Shown piece after piece: positions 53,301 to 63,420 of a stretch of 64,000 bases of DNA. The notes beneath the pieces were generated by a model. That model ran no database searches and had not been told where the DNA came from. It saw only the letters and a list, made by a program, of their open reading frames with translations. The translations under genes were made by a program, and so were the position numbers. Location: assembly GCA_037783545.1 (NCBI GenBank), contig JBBELK010000515.1, positions 1 to 64,000 of the forward strand, read 5' to 3'. The stretch's first letter is position 1; every line of letters starts with the position of its first letter. Source of the stretch: Henricia sp. BOLD:AAB3569 (Eukaryota; Echinodermata; Asteroidea; Spinulosida; Echinasteridae).

Positions 53301-56300
53301 GCCAGCACGCCCTATCCTGCAAAATTTTATGAGGCTTGTACACAGTAATAACCAGTACGCATTTGGAACAAAGTTGGCTATGTGCCCCTCCTGTTGGCCT
53401 CGGTGGCTTTTGAAATTCAGATAGGCCGGAGTGACCGGCCTCTTGTTTTCATAACGTTGAGGCCTGCAGCCATAAAATTAGGCCATGTAAATTTTGTTGA
53501 ATGTTGTTTAGTGATAAGATTCAGTCAACTCTTATTTACGTTTATTTTTTTTTAATTATTATTTTAACTTTCAGAGGGAGCACAGGTTCACATTGCATTA
53601 TTATCTCCCTCGGATGGTAGACTTGACCTAGTGCAGACTGCAGGGGACTATTGCCATGCGGTGGCCAACAGTATACTAAGACCAAACGACATTACTCCTG
53701 ACTTGGTTAACTCTATGTTGCATTGTAAGTATATCTTTACATGAATTTGTATTGATTTAGTTTTCAAGTCCAGGTTAAAGATAGTGTTAGTGATTTTGCA
53801 CAAATTTGCATAAATTTGGGCAGTGCCATTTTGTCTGAAAACCAGGAGAAGAATGACGTTTTTGAGTGTGCGTTTTTGTGTAATGCCATCGAGCACTAAA
53901 TGTCATTCGTTACCCAGTTTTTAACAAAAATTTGCAGCGCCCATACTGCATGGCAGTATAGCCAGGGTTTTCTTGGAACATAGATGTCCTGAGCTGACTT
54001 AAGCGGCATCGCCAAGGGGGAGCACGTGTCCCTCCCTCTCCCTCCACCCCCCGAAAAAGTGTCATCATTCCCCCGTGTGCGCCCCCCATCACCCCCACCC
54101 CCCCATAAATTAAACTTGAGGTTTGCACAACTATGTGTAAGCTGCTTTGCGTGCCCCCTTCCAATGTGCTGTTCTCCCCCTTCGCCCCCTCTCCTCCCTC
54201 TCACAGCGGCTGCCTGACTTATACACAAGTTGTTTTTGTCACACACATCCTTTATAATCACACATGGAGATAATGCTATATGTACTAGTTTTCCATTCCT
54301 TTAATACGTCTATTTCCCCTCTACTCATGTTTGTAGCCACCAAAGGATTCCCTGACCCTGATCTGCTTGTGATGTTTGGGCAAACGGAGTCTCTCCTTGG
54401 ATATCTTCCCTGGCAAATACGTCTCACTGAGATCTTGTGAGTATTTCATTGATTACTTAAAATTGCACTGTCCTATTTTAGGCTGATTTGAGCCTCAAAT
54501 CTTTTTTAAAAAGTTAAATTGCTATTTTCTTTAACAGAAAAAGTTATCAGCTTTCATTTGGTACAAAGTACGTAAAAATCTGTCAAGGATGAATACCAGT
54601 CGATTAAAAACAACAAATAATAAAAGACTGCCTCCGTCTTTTATTCGACAGGGTTATGACGTAAATGTACACATGCGCGTACATGTACGTGTGTACATTG
54701 TACACGTATCATGTACATATGACATGTATGAGTGCGCGTCTGCGCACATGTACAACTTGTGAAGCCCGTTTCAAGAAATTTAAGTTTTTTACAGAGACAC
54801 CTACATGTGTAAGCTTTCTAAATTCGTTTGCTTGTGTAAATTTATTTTTTAATCCTTACACCCAAACAACGGACAGTGCAACTTTAAGGGGCCGTCCAAA
54901 GTTGTCAACATTTTGTCTTGCAATAAACATTAATGTGTCCTAACTTGTGTCCTAGGACACATAAAATTAAGACACCTAATGTGTCCTATGTCTTTAAATT
55001 ATTTGACATTTCCTGCTCAATTCCGACAAAAGGAGCCCTGTGACTAGGATAAAAAGTTTTTTTTTGGATAGTTTGACTTTTTAAACTGAGTTTTCACTCA
55101 AAGGTAATTATGATTCAAGCTGGGCCTATGTTAATTACGAACGTTTTCAAAATGTTTCTCCCGCCACTGTCACGCGTATGTACAGCAGCAACGACCGGCA
55201 AGTAATGTAATGCGCATGTGCGACGGCATGCAAACACACCGGTTGCGATTGAAACACTGTTTGCAATGTATAAACATTTATGTCTTAGCTAAGATATTGG
55301 ATATTGCAAGACATTTTTTAGTGTGTCGTAGCTAAGATGTCATAAATTCAGTTGGGACATGTACATGTTTGATGTGTCTCAGACTTAAGATGGTTATATT
55401 GCAAACCACCCCTGGACTTAAAAAACAAAAAAGTTCTTTGTTTCAGAAAGAGCTTTATATCAGGCGGCAATATTATGAATCTACTGTACACTACACGAGC
55501 CAGTAGTATTTGTAACAACTGTTTGGTATATGCAATTTGGAATCAAAAGTATCTATCACCCAACACAGGAAACGGCCAGTGAGTAAGATTTTTAGTATCA
55601 GTTAGGATGTGATGTGAAGTTTCCTGCTACCAAGGTTTTGCAAAAAGGAAAACAATACTTTCTTTTGTTAGGAATAGAATATATGATTGGTAAACTGTTA
55701 ACGGTGTTAATGTCCACTAGTAAGTAAAAGCCTATGTCAACATGGTCAAGAAAACTGCCTTGTATACATGTAAATATTTTAGCCGCAGAGATGCAGTAGT
55801 ACAGTACATGTACTTCAGAAAACCTGCAAAATCCATGCGTGGTTAACTCTTTCAGTGCCAAAAACGTAAATTTACGATCTATCGCATGTACCCCAAAAGT
55901 GCCAATATCGTAAATATACGATCAGGATTTCAACATTTTTTTTCTCAAAAACGCCAGACACTGTAACTATACGGTGCAATTTCATTCCCGTACAACCTGG
56001 GGATTCCCCGTAGTACGCAATGTCTCCGAGTCGGGAGTCGGATTTGCGACATTTGCAAAGATGGCGGCCCATAGAGTCAGACGGGATACGCGTTTTTTTG
56101 GCAAAAAGTGTCAAATCGCCCTCTGCAAAGGAAAGTGCTTCAGTATCTACCACTCCAAAAAAACAATACTACTAAGGCTGATTTGTGCAGAGGACATAAC
56201 AAAGACCAAGATACAACAAGTTTGATGAGTTAAACTTATTTATTGATTTGTTTACAGAATTTCAAAGAATTACCAAAAACGTTGGAAGTCTGGCACTTTA

Positions 56301-56671
56301 GGGGTACATTTTGAAAAAACGCTGGCACTGAAAGATTAATGGTAACAAAGTTGTCTGCAACTTTTTTTAAAACCAATTTCTCCTACAAAGGTACAATTTT
56401 ACACGGGGAAAAAAATCCATGGTGTTTGTTACCATTGCTATCAACACTTTTAGTCAGGTTTTTTTTGTCAACTCGTGAAGTAAATGTTGTGTAACTGCAA
56501 ACGATGTATTAGGCTTTAAGACATACATGTAGATGGGGTTGTACATTTTTCTAGTTTTTCAATTTTTTTTTATTTTCTAGGTCCATGCCAACTCACTGGA
56601 GTATAGACTACGAATCATTCATCAACGTTCTACATCAGTATGCAAGAACACATCAGAGATTTGGAAAGTAA
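50375..56671 (+). CDS. NUS1: NUS1 / Nogo-B receptor, dehydrodolichyl diphosphate synthase complex subunit
   Basis: Exons 50375-50666, 52162-52293, 53575-53724, 54337-54436, 56581-56671, with consistent phases, 254 residues (human 293). The N-terminus has a hydrophobic membrane segment (about residues 6-30, [17 protein letters not shown]). The cis-prenyltransferase-like domain follows: [63 protein letters not shown]. It ends in RFGK, which preserves the RxG motif that NUS1 contributes to the active site of the NUS1-DHDDS enzyme. The complex makes dehydrodolichyl diphosphate at the ER for protein glycosylation. All splice sites are U2 type. A long inverted repeat starts 14 bp after the exon 1 donor. 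The first AATAAA (56781) lies in a MITE. The N-terminal arm is shorter than in vertebrates. Confidence 0.94.
50681..51367. repeat. 304-bp-arm inverted repeat at the start of NUS1 intron 1
   Basis: 50681-50984 and 51064-51367 are inverse complements of equal length. For example AATAAACCTTATCGACG pairs with CGTCGATAAGGTTTATT, with a mismatch near the inner end. The 79-bp spacer contains the perfect palindrome GTCCGTGTACACGGAC. The outer left end is 14 bp after the exon 1 donor. Open frames on both strands are mirror artefacts. It is either a foldback transposon or a segmental inverted duplication. Confidence 0.93.
51871..52038. mobile_element. Foldback MITE, family D, copy 2 (NUS1 intron 1)
   Basis: GGGTATTCTTTCCGTATACA at the left, TCTTTGTTCAATGTATAATT and AAAAATACC at the right, with paired TTACCTCCTGGAAT/ATTCCAGGAGGTAA. 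Related to 22894-23297. It ends 123 bp before exon 2. Confidence 0.75.
52454..52567. mobile_element. Small foldback (NUS1 intron 2)
   Basis: CCGCTTTCGTGAGTTTCCAC and AAAAGCAGAACT are mirrored by AGTTCTGCTTTTGTGCAAAC and TCACCTAAGCGG. Confidence 0.7.
52568..53574. other. NUS1 intron 2, remaining sequence
   Basis: Unique intronic DNA. 52830-52930 has scattered CCGAGTCCAGCTGTTAC-like and GACACAGCGAGTCGGTAAC-like inverted pieces, too weak to define an element. Confidence 0.3.
54466..54886. mobile_element. Inverted-terminal element (AAAGTTGCA termini), copy 2, NUS1 intron 4
   Basis: Ends AAATTGCACTGTCC and GGACAGTGCAACTTT. The interior has AGCTTTCATTTGGTAC, GTTATGACGTAAATGTACA and a GTACATGTAC-rich core matching 18523-18966 in reverse. 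Confidence 0.75.
54887..55774. other. NUS1 intron 4, unassigned part
   Basis: No exon or clear repeat. Confidence 0.35.
55847..56335. mobile_element. piggyBac-like MITE (NUS1 intron 4)
   Basis: Flanked by TTAA (55843-55846, 56336-56339). Termini CTCTTTCAGTGCCA and TGGCACTGAAAGA are inverse repeats, and repeated CGTAAAT.TACGATC units lie at the left. TTAA targets and CYCTTTCAGTGCC-type ends are typical of piggyBac elements. It interrupts a repeat whose uninterrupted form is at 30770-30975. Confidence 0.82.
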
Positions 56672-56720
56672 CAAAGTCACAATTCACATTTGCGATCGTG
56701 TCTGCGAAAACCCAAACAAT

Positions 56721-57114
56721 GACCCCGTTCTCACCAGAGAAATCTCTCGTTCGACGAAGATTAGTTAATCATTGTTAGTTAATAAAGCGTGCGTTCACAT
56801 CTCACTTCACGAAGATCTAACGAAGATCGAATGAAGAGCAGTACCGTTCAAATTAGACAACTGCTAACAAAGATCGAATGAAGCTTCATCGAACGACGGG
56901 AGCATTCCCATTACAAATTTGTTTCGTCGAATGAAGCGATCTCTTCATCGAATGAAGCTATTTGCTTCATCGAATGAAGTGATTCGCTTCATCGAATGAA
57001 GTTATTCTAATCATCGTCGAATGAAGAGGCGTGCGTTCGCATCAGGAAAACTCTTCGCCAAACCATCGTCAAATCTTTGTTGAACGAAGCGATTTCTCTA
57101 GTGAGAATGGGGTC
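56721..57114. mobile_element. MITE in the NUS1 3' flank with CTTCATCGAATGAAG repeats
   Basis: GACCCCGTTCTCACCAGAGA and TCTCTAGTGAGAATGGGGTC form the termini. The centre has four CTTCATCGAATGAAG hairpin units in tandem (56960-57005 and neighbours) and further GAAGATCGAATGAAG variants. The left end begins 49 bp after the NUS1 stop. Confidence 0.85.
56781..56786 (+). promoter_or_regulatory. First AATAAA downstream of NUS1
   Basis: AATAAA 110 nt beyond the stop codon, inside the MITE 56721-57114. None occurs between stop and MITE. Confidence 0.4.
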
Positions 57115-57442
57115 CTCGTCAAAATCTTTAAGAATGCAGCCGAGTGTATTTCATCAATCTACATATAATGCTGAACAAATCCTCCAAATTTCATGAAGAT
57201 ATCTCAAAAATTGACTGATATTATGACTTTCCACTTGATCTGGAATTTGGAGCATCTACAACCAAGAAATATTCTTTTTCTTTCAAGATTTTTTTTCAGA
57301 CGGGCCTTGTTAAAATACATTTTAAGACATTTAAAAGTATTAGGGGAGAAAATTGAAACTCAAAATTATAGACTGAATCAAAATGTTGACTTCCAATATT
57401 TGTCAGAATTCGCTGGTATGGCAAAAGACCCTTTCCGCAGGC

Positions 57443-57552
57443 GGCCATGACAGGGGGCAGTTGCATTGTTATCATGCGTCATGCACGAGTGGGCACTTTG
57501 TGGATCTATTGTCACATCATTTAAATATGAAAACCTGCCCCCTGTCATGGCC
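57443..57552. mobile_element. 110-bp MITE with perfect 18-bp termini
   Basis: GGCCATGACAGGGGGCAG and CTGCCCCCTGTCATGGCC are exact inverse complements. Confidence 0.85.
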
Positions 57553-57559
57553 ACTGTTG

Positions 57560-58960
57560 CAAAGGTTATATTACTCTACATGTAAGTCCAGATTTTTGCC
57601 GACATGTTCACATTTAGTTGGATTTTATGTATTTTGATGGTGCTTGTCAATGTTGTACTTGTATCCAAAAAATTTCCTCATTTTTCTTTTGTACTTAATA
57701 TAATAGTTGTTTGTCAATGGCATTGATTGCTAAATGTTATTTTAAATTTCAATACAATTTTGGTTTAGTTGGAGTTGCATTATGCACTTTTTTTTCTGCT
57801 TGATGCAGTGCGTGAAATGGTGGGTCTTATCAAATGAATTTTAAAGTCTGTGGTTTTATTTGAAGAACGATTTAAGCCTTTTTTTATTCATAGTTCTGAG
57901 ATTGCCCAGTTAACCCTGCCCACTTAGTTACTGTTGCTATGCCTCACAAGTCATCGCAAAAATGGCAACACACAATGCAGGCAACGATGAGGATTCAGCG
58001 CTTGGAGCATCAAAAGCACAGATTTATTGGAGAAAACTCAAATTTTTATGTTTCAGGGTCGTCAGTTATATTAGCAAACAGGGATGTCAGGGGCGTTGGC
58101 TGGGGTGTGCATACGCACTGCTCTGCCCCCGCCCCCCACTAGTTGAAAGGAGTTCCATCTTGCAATTTTATTTTTAATGTTACCTGCAAGGTATTGACAG
58201 ATCTCTGCTGTTGTCAAACACGATCCTCTATCTGATTTTAAATATATGCCAAATTTCAGAATGAAACAAATCGAGGGTGGTGTAAGAGGGCACCATCCTA
58301 TTGTCCTATTTTATATCACACCCTCGTAAAATTGTGAGTTAATGGAACACTTGAATGCTGAATTTGTAATTGTCAACCTCAAGAACATTAACAACCATAT
58401 TGTGTCTGACGTAAATTTGTTTTAAGTAAGAACAATTATTGTACTAAATCAGGGTAGAACAAAAATTGAATAAAAATGTATACACCACATGTACAGTATT
58501 TGAAAGACGATTTCCCGTCCGAAATAGCTTCAATGGACCAACTCATTAATTCATTAGTAGCAGTACATGTAGATGTTTATGAATGAATTGTCGCTTGTTA
58601 GAAATTCGTCCAGAATTCATGGAGGGACATTAAATTTCAAATATAAATGTTCGGACCACAAAATGTGTCGATGTGAGCATGCAATACTTGAAAACATGCA
58701 GACATGCAGAGCATGTAATTAGCCAGTCCTCAATTCCATGAGTCTCGGTGCTTAGCTTTCAAAATGCTTTTAAAGACTAAAGGCGGATACACACTATCGC
58801 GGAAAAATCACACTTTCGCGCTGCGCTCACCGCATTGCATGAGCTCCAAATCACCGATTATTCCAAAATAGAAAATTCCACTCTGGTAACTTGGGGCTTC
58901 TCTGATACCTCATTGGCTGCGCGTTGGAAAGGTCAGCGCACCGCGGTCAAAGTTCAACAA
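57560..58960. other. Gene-free stretch
   Basis: No exon or RNA gene recognised. Open frames near 57940-58180 show no domain. Confidence 0.4.
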
Positions 58961-58965
58961 ATCAG

Positions 58966-59395
58966 GACGCTTGGCAGTGCATTGCAGCATGCTTGGCAGT
59001 GCATTGCAGCATGATTGCAGGCATTCAAATGTAACGCGCGTCGACGATTGGCTGCTATTTAAAGCATACTGGGGAATCCGTTCCATTACATTCGTCGGCA
59101 TGCATCCCTGTTATTAATTTGAAAAACTGCGGAGTAAATTAAGATCGTCGTTTGAAAGTTTGGTAGGAATGGGACAGTCATAAGGAACGGAACCCAGTAC
59201 AATTTCTGGAAAGTATAGAAATCGTTTCTTTTCGGCATAACATGACCGAAATGATTAAATTACATCAAAATGACTCGGGCGTGAGTTGGCTCAAGACAAC
59301 AGCCGGCTCGCTCCACAGGTTTGCGTGTGTTTCCTCAGGGTATTGTTACGTCGCTTTGCAGAGTGGAAATTCCCTGATATCTCAGGATGGCTTAA
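58966..59395 (+). repeat. Promoter-like dispersed repeat, copy 2 (uninterrupted)
   Basis: Continuous version of 28780-29430: GCATGATTGCAGGCATTCAA, then GATTGGCTGCTATTTAAAGC, GGAATCCGTTCCATTACATT, GATCGTCGTTTGAAAGTTTG, GGGCGTGAGTTGG and a terminal CTCAGGATGG. There is a short duplication of GCTTGGCAGTGCATTGCAGC at its left. Confidence 0.75.
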
Positions 59396-59809
59396 TATGT
59401 ATAACGTCTGTCGCTCTACCAGGAGAGCAGACGTATTCAATACATGACTCGAGCTTTTGTTGTATCATGTTTATGTATAGGCCCTAACGTCTGTCGCTCT
59501 ACCTGGCCCGATATTCCGTCTCCCAACTTTTACTTTACCCAGGGACATTCAGTTGGATTGTACAAATCCACATAATAATTTGGCTCAATGTTATTAGCAT
59601 AACAACAGAAATGTTAAGACGTTGGTTTTTATGCATGTCCAAAATTATCCCCACCCCATATAAGGTTCATAATAAATGTTTGTGATGATGCACATGCATG
59701 CTTTTGACATTCCTGCGATTCTTGTTATGCAACTGTTCCAAGATGTGTATACATCAAAATTTGAATGCATTCCTAAAATGTGGTCTATTGAATGTACAGT
59801 GCTAGTTTT
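59396..59809. other. Gene-free stretch
   Basis: AACGTCTGTCGCTCTACC occurs twice (59402, 59485). Nothing else. Confidence 0.35.
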
Positions 59810-59900
59810 CACTATGAGCAATTAACAATGGAAATTGGGCACAAACCATTGTTATTAACAATGGTCTGTGCCAAATTTCCATTGTTAGTTGCTCATAGTG
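59810..59900. mobile_element. Palindromic MITE, family A, copy 2
   Basis: CACTATGAGCAATTAACAAT at the left and ATTGTTAGTTGCTCATAGTG at the right, with complementary arms almost to the centre. Confidence 0.85.
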
Positions 59901-59959
59901 TTTGCTAGTGAGGAATGTTATGGAACGACACTCTGCTTTAGACTATAATTTATAAATAA

Positions 59960-60545
59960 GGCATTAAGGGAGCTGACGCAATCGTTCTCAGTTCATGGTC
60001 AGTATGGCGAAGAAGAAAGAACCGTGAGGATCTTCGGTTGTGCATTGCGAATGCTCAGGAGGATTGGAAGGATATACCAAGGTATTTTGAATAAGGTATT
60101 ATTATTATTAATGGTTTAAATTAACTGCCACCTTTGCGTGCTGTACGTGGGGAAAAAACCGCACTGGTTTTGTTTTTATTAAGATACACCAGAGACCTGG
60201 ATGCACCCTGATTGGTAACGACCACGTGGATTATTTGAAAGTGAATGGACCACTAGACTACACGTGTTTGCTGGCTGGTGGCGCTGTACTGCAAGAAAAA
60301 AAATCAGACTGGCTTCAATATCTAACTACACACACGAACACGATTATACATGTACATGTACTGGACATACTTATTTGGAATATGTGGTTCGGAAACCAGT
60401 CTATCTTTTCCTTATTTACAGCCACTAGAGGTCGCTCTGTGCTCAACAACTTTGCTAAAAATTTGGCACAACTTTCTCGTTTTCCATCAGATTTTAATGG
60501 TCAGCACTACAATTTCTTTATTCGTCTTCTTACACAAGGTAAAGT
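59960..60545 (+). other. Possible unassigned coding fragments
   Basis: A block ending at 60079 before GTATTT reads SSWSVWRRRKNREDLRL in one frame. Another, 60421-60539, is bounded by TTTACAG and a GTAAAG donor and reads SVLNNFAKNLAQLSRFPSDF. I recognise no family, and the motif CCACTAGAGGTCGCTC at its left is repeat-like in this window, so chance is likely. Confidence 0.15.
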
Positions 60546-60649
60546 ACAAGTCATTAATTGCAGTAAACCACGAAGGTATAATTACCGTACGCATTCGGCA
60601 CCACATGATGAAGTTCCGACCCGTGAATGAAATTTTATTATTATTATTA

Positions 60650-61004
60650 TTATTTATTTCTGGTACTGAAACCAAGGATTCCTCAATAGTGCCCATTGCA
60701 CTGTCGCTCGCGCGGCAAGCGTGAGGAAACCCATGATGAATTAGATACGGCCAGAGACACTGGGGAATCCCTTCTCTTCACGAAGAAATGCTCTGGGATC
60801 TTTAAAGTGCGTTACTTTACCTAACACACCGGACCAACGGCTTTGCATCCCTTCCGAAGGATGGAGAAAGTGTGATTAAGTGCCTTTCTCAAGAGCACAA
60901 GTGTCACAACCTGTCGCGGCCCGGAATCGAACCCACATTCTAGTACTAGTATACTGGCAGGAACTTGAGTTCGGCGCACTAGACCGCTCGGCCATAACAC
61001 CCCA
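60650..61004 (-). mobile_element. Full-length SINE with V-like core (copy f)
   Basis: The minus strand has head TTATGGCCGAGCGGTCTAGT with B box GGGTTCGATTCCGGG, core TGTGCTCTTGAGAAAGGCAC, body ATGCAAAGCCGTTGGTCCG and GATCCCAGAGCATTTC, and a tail into (AAT)n at 60635. Confidence 0.85.
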
Positions 61005-61221
61005 CAATTTTGTCCCTTGGCTCTGATATTTGCGCAATACCTACATGCACTCGCCCCAACGTTCAAATATTCTGAAGAGTACGCATCGATCCGATGTCTA
61101 GTCTAGTTTTGGTGAAATCGTGGGTCATAATTTAGACCCTTCGTGAGATAAAATACAGACTGTTTGCCCAAAATCAAATATGCGCATGCGCGAGAGCTGA
61201 GTGAGACTAAAGAGGTCAACA

Positions 61222-61510
61222 CTAGACTGGTTCGCTGTCCTCATATTCACTTCCCTTCGTCATATTCTGTCGGTCGCCGCAACGTCACTGGAGTGAAAAC
61301 AAACTTGTGTCTATGGTAATACATCATGTACAAAGCCGTTGTCTACGCAACACGTATCTAAGCATGAATGAATTTGTTTTTACTCCAGTCACGGTGTTAT
61401 GCCCGTTAATATACAAAGGCATATGACACCGGGTCACAAAAATGCCTGGATATGCGACCGACAGAATACGACGAAGGGGAAGTAAATTTAAGGACAGAAA
61501 ACCAGTCTAG
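61222..61510. mobile_element. Nested foldback with CTAGACTGG outer and ATTCTGTCGG inner ends
   Basis: CTAGACTGGTTCGCTGTCCT and ACTTCCCTTCGTCATATTCT are mirrored by AGAATACGACGAAGGGGAAG and GGACAGAAAACCAGTCTAG. The inner unit is related to 48880-49055. Confidence 0.8.
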
Positions 61511-61532
61511 CTTGTGTTGACCACTTTAAAGA

Positions 61533-61852
61533 GAGGGATTCCCCGGTGTCTCTGGCCGTTTCTAATTCAACTTGGAAGTTGATAGTCATTCGAATATATG
61601 TTAATAGACCTGTTCGGGTTTTTCGCACACAATGGAATTAGCATACTCATGTATATTCTGGTACAGTGGACCTTTGACATGTATAGTTTGGTTCCCGAGT
61701 AGATGGCATTCCACAATAAGTGATAGGATTAGGAACTGGTTCATAGTACTGGTATGTCAAAGGTCCGCTGTACCAAAAATAATATCCAATTCCATTGATC
61801 CCATTCCTGTAATTGGCGGTCCTGCTGTTGAATGTGGTGAATAAATAAAGTT
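61533..61852 (+). repeat. SINE fragments
   Basis: 61533-61568 holds GGATTCCCCGGTGTCTCTGG and 61799-61852 holds CCATTCCTGTAATTGGCGGT with an AAATAAA end, pieces of the V-like SINE body and tail. GTACAGTGGACC/GGTCCGCTGTACC form an inverted pair between them. Confidence 0.55.
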
Positions 61853-62441
61853 TCCTGCCCTCATCATGTTTATATCGTGTAAGTTATGTGTAAATCTGAA
61901 CATTTCTGATTCTTCGAGATACATTTACCAATCATGTATACTGCCTTTAAACTACGGCGCTCCGTACGGCATTTGTTACGCAACATACATTAAAAGCTCA
62001 TGTACATGTACAAGCAACAGCCGTTGACACTTCAACATAACCTAGTATAAAAAAAGTATGGAGTTACAGTGTTGCACAAAAACTGTGAAAGTAGGCATCG
62101 TATGATACCTTACCTAATTGCATGCCTTTTTACTTTTTAGGGTGAGGTAAGGCAACAATAGTGAGTTTTGGCTTCTGAAACTGTGTTTTAAAAGCATCCG
62201 TTTTCGGAGTTGTTTGTGAAAGGTCTTTCCACCTGTGTGAGTCTTGGCCACAGTATGGGGCTATAATATAAAGCATGAATTCCGTTCACTGATCATCATT
62301 TCATGCCATGTGCAAAGTCTTATTTATGGGGCCAATGCAATGCATTTTATCAATATTAAAGGTGGGAAATTTTGAATAAATTAAAATATTCAAATTCCAA
62401 TGGCATTGTGTTCGTTTTCATCTTCAGTTGAACGAGTCGGA
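61853..62441. other. Upstream region of NDUFAF4
   Basis: No exon recognised. An in-frame ATG at 62400 exists but has no family support. A promoter is expected here by position only. Confidence 0.35.
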
Positions 62442-62586
62442 ATGGGAAATACTTTGAAGACAGGATTGCGCACTGTTCAACGATTCAATGCAGAGAACCG
62501 TGCTCACAGGTTAATGGATAAAGACAAAGTACGGACTGCACCGAGACATCCATCGACGGCAAAAGCTATCAAACAACTGCAAGACA
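62442..62586 (+). CDS. NDUFAF4: NDUFAF4, first coding exon (partial gene)
   Basis: 48 complete codons: MGNTLKTGLRTVQRFNAENR, AHRLMDKDKV, then TAPRHPST, ending at a GTAAGA donor (62587). NDUFAF4 (complex I assembly factor 4, mitochondrial) has the same MG start, the RNFN-ENRAER-like motif and the APRHPST motif. The Gly2 could be myristoylated. The ATG at 62442 (G at -3 and +4) is preferred over the upstream in-frame ATG at 62400 because homologues start with MG. The next exon was not found before 64000, so the gene continues beyond the window. Confidence 0.85.
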
Positions 62587-62644
62587 GTAAGAAAAAAAGG
62601 ACGAATTCCGTTTACTGGTCGCCACTTATTTTCCTTATAATGGC

Positions 62645-62830
62645 TTAAAGGAGTGTGGCCAGATCACATTTGTTTAACCATAATTCCCCGGGTTTACCTC
62701 ATGGGTCATGAAATTTTTATATCATAACATCCATCATATTTTTTTCATTACAAATCTGAAACTCCCATGGTTCTAGGCCGCATATTTCGGAAGATATCGT
62801 GGAAAAACCACATATTTTGTAAACTAATTT
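62645..62830. repeat. AAAGGAGC family fragment (NDUFAF4 intron 1)
   Basis: TTAAAGGAGTGTGGCCAGAT, ATGAAATTTTTATATCATAA and CATCATATTTTTTTCATTAC follow the left part of 26975-27292. Confidence 0.6.
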
Positions 62831-62874
62831 TCGACTTTGAAAAAATTTGGCGCAAAGCAGCTAGAGATATAGTA

Positions 62875-63420
62875 GCGTTGCTAAACATGCTGAATCAAAT
62901 ATCGGGTTTGAACATCAACTTAGACGTTCACTTCTGTTGAGAGTAGATAAAACCACAAAATCACAAACAAGGTATACATGTACATGGACGGAAATTGCAA
63001 AAGATGGAAATCGCAAAGACCCTCTTAAACCGAAACAAGAACTTTTGAAAACGGCTATATTACAACATATTCGCGCCAACTACATGGCACCAAAATATTC
63101 GTGCCACTTGCGGACCTACCAGCGACACGCTGTCATGGCTGTGTGGTTTTTTCTAGCAGTTTATCTCGGAGATGAAAGATTATATTAAACATTTGTTTAA
63201 CCTTTTGCTTAACCTTTCGCACAGGTGATAAATGGGATTTTAAGGTTTTTTACAGTGGACCCCGAATCGGTAGGTGAAACTGCTAATTTTGACGTGGTGT
63301 GAAAATGGTATCGAAAAAACAGTCGCTGCATGTGTTAAAACTTGTATACATACGAAGTCTCTGGCAGTCGACGAGTCTCGTGGAGTCCTAAGTCGAGGTC
63401 AATTTACACGGTCTATGGAC
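62875..63420. repeat. Dispersed repeat, copy 2 (pair with 41690-42255)
   Basis: See 41690-42255. Block order is conserved, including CAGTGGACCCCGAATCGG and TCAATTTACACGGTCTATG. Confidence 0.65.

Noticed and set aside
53896-54261. Gly-rich or Pro-rich frames in NUS1 intron 3
   Set aside because: CT-rich intronic DNA before exon 4; no conservation or splice support.
60226-60724. Protein gene with repeated open frames
   Set aside because: No domain, overlapping alternative frames and repeat-like flanks; kept only as a low-confidence region.
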